From assembly GCA_003152255.1 (NCBI GenBank), contig PLZT01000161.1, forward strand, positions 1-6,109: 6,109 bases of DNA, read 5' to 3'. The notes under the pieces were generated by a model. The model had not been told where the DNA came from and made no database searches. It was given only the letters and a program-made list of their open reading frames with translations. Source of the DNA: Methylocystaceae bacterium. GTDB lineage: Bacteria > Pseudomonadota > Alphaproteobacteria > Rhizobiales > Beijerinckiaceae. Position numbers and translations under genes: made by a program. Shown here one piece after another: positions 5,467 through 6,109 of this stretch; within the stretch, counting starts at the first letter, position 1; each line of letters starts with the position of its first letter.

Positions 5467-6033
5467 ATGTGCGGACGCTTCACACAGAATCTCTCATGGG
5501 CGGAAATCCATTGCCTCGCCGATTTGATCGGACGGCCGCGCAATCTCGCGCCGCGATTCAACATCGCGCCCACAACGCCGATAGAGGTTATCCGCGCCTC
5601 GGCCGCCGGCAACGAGCTTGTCCCGATGTACTGGGGCCTTGTGCCCTCCTGGTGGAAAAAGCCGCTCAAGGAGCTTCCCTCGACCTTCAACGCCCGCGCC
5701 GAGACGCTCGCCGAGCGGCCAATGTTTCGCGGTGCGTTCAAATATCGCCGCTGCATCATTCCGGCTTCTGGCTTTTACGAATGGACGGGCGCGAAAGGAG
5801 CGAAGACGCCGCACTATTTCACGACGCGCGATGGCGGCCCGCTGGCCTTCGCTGGTCTGTGGGACCATTGGAGCGGACTCGACGGCGGCGACGACCTTCC
5901 GAACGCGACGATCATCGTCGGCGAGGCGAATGGTTGGATGCGGCGCTTTCACGACCGAATGCCGATCCTTCTCGATTGGCGCGACGCGGGCGATTGGATG
6001 ACGGGCGAAAGCCCGGCGCGCTGCTTCGCCTAA
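5467..6033 (+). CDS. SRAP-family protein (YedK/HMCES-type abasic-site DNA-crosslinking protein), short C-terminus
   Basis: A 188-aa SOS-response-associated peptidase (SRAP, DUF159) protein. Family members cap abasic sites in single-stranded DNA by forming a covalent thiazolidine link through Cys2 after removal of Met1. The start is fixed by MCGRFTQ, with C2 the nucleophile. The other active-site residues are present: N75 in STFNARAET (73-80), E105 in SGFYEWTG (101-108) and H162 in RRFHDRMPILL (159-169). Other signatures include FNIAPTT (31-37), YWGLVPSWW (55-63) and RRCIIPA (94-100). Only 26 residues follow H162, about 35 fewer than in E. coli YedK, so the C-terminal region is shortened or replaced. 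No clear Shine-Dalgarno precedes the ATG. It sits alone behind a terminator and about 145 bp downstream of a LexA-like repeat, which suggests its own damage-responsive transcription. Confidence 0.95.
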   Translation: MCGRFTQNLSWAEIHCLADLIGRPRNLAPRFNIAPTTPIEVIRASAAGNELVPMYWGLVPSWWKKPLKELPSTFNARAETLAERPMFRGAFKYRRCIIPASGFYEWTGAKGAKTPHYFTTRDGGPLAFAGLWDHWSGLDGGDDLPNATIIVGEANGWMRRFHDRMPILLDWRDAGDWMTGESPARCFA

Positions 6034-6080
6034 GACGCCTGATATTAACGCCCGCGCCACTTGCCCGGGTAGGTGCGTTT

Positions 6081-6098
6081 CAACTGAGCTAGCCCGTC
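6081..6098 (-). other. tRNA 5'-half-like fragment (possible attachment-site remnant)
   Basis: Read on the minus strand, the stretch gives a 7-nt acceptor-like GACGGGC, then TA, GCTC and AGTTG, which matches the canonical T8-A9, D-stem and A14 layout of tRNAs. The expected GG, closing GAGC and anticodon arm do not follow, so it is not a complete tRNA. The rest of 6034-6109 shows no gene; GGGTAG (6067-6072) can pair imperfectly with CTAGCCC (6089-6095). Chance similarity is quite possible. Confidence 0.2.
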
Positions 6099-6109
6099 TT
6101 ATTCACCCG

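Noticed and set aside
5494..6060. Minus-strand 188-aa frame opposite the SRAP gene
   Set aside because: The + strand SRAP active-site motifs are unambiguous; this frame is a shadow with no recognisable domain.
6081..6098. A complete functional tRNA gene
   Set aside because: The D-loop GG, closing D-stem, anticodon arm and T-arm are not present after the matching 18 nt.

Overview
The window is GC-rich and compact. Its start-stop overlaps and protein types suggest an alphaproteobacterium of the Rhizobiales kind (Methylocystis, Methylosinus and Bradyrhizobium relatives are plausible). That placement is inferred from composition and from recall of similar proteins, not from a search. The content looks like part of an integrated mobile element, either a prophage or a phage satellite. 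All convincing genes lie on the + strand.

Left block (1-3657): four genes packed head to tail through ATGA overlaps. They are a small SpoVG-resembling protein that runs off the left edge or starts at TTG 7, a large primase-polymerase/DUF3987 helicase fusion that is the clear replication protein, a 160-aa mobile-element hypothetical, and a small helical protein whose C-terminus appears to be knocked out of frame. A 124-bp gap follows, holding nested inverted repeats and a TGnTATAAT extended -10 promoter.

Middle block (3782-5237): a second probable operon. It encodes a proline-rich 103-aa protein, a 231-aa helical protein that may be a terminase small subunit, a 35-aa lysine/alanine-rich histone-H1-like peptide, and a 103-aa hydrophilic protein. 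ATGA overlaps again couple the first pair and the last pair.

Right block (5238-6109): a 229-bp intergenic region with two 11-bp-spaced AACTGTAGTT repeats, which create a near-match to the alphaproteobacterial LexA box (GTTC-N7-GTTT), and a strong rho-independent terminator. Next comes a SRAP-family gene (YedK/HMCES; abasic-site DNA-protein crosslinking) with its active-site residues intact but a short C-terminus. The last ~75 bp hold no gene; they contain an 18-nt stretch that reads like the 5' part of a tRNA on the minus strand.

Together the genes suggest a replication module (primase-helicase plus helpers), a DNA-handling or packaging module, and a DNA-damage-linked module. A complete new system cannot be demonstrated from this window. 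The best leads are the replication-plus-possible-TerS arrangement, the SRAP gene behind a LexA-like box, and the frameshifted fourth gene.
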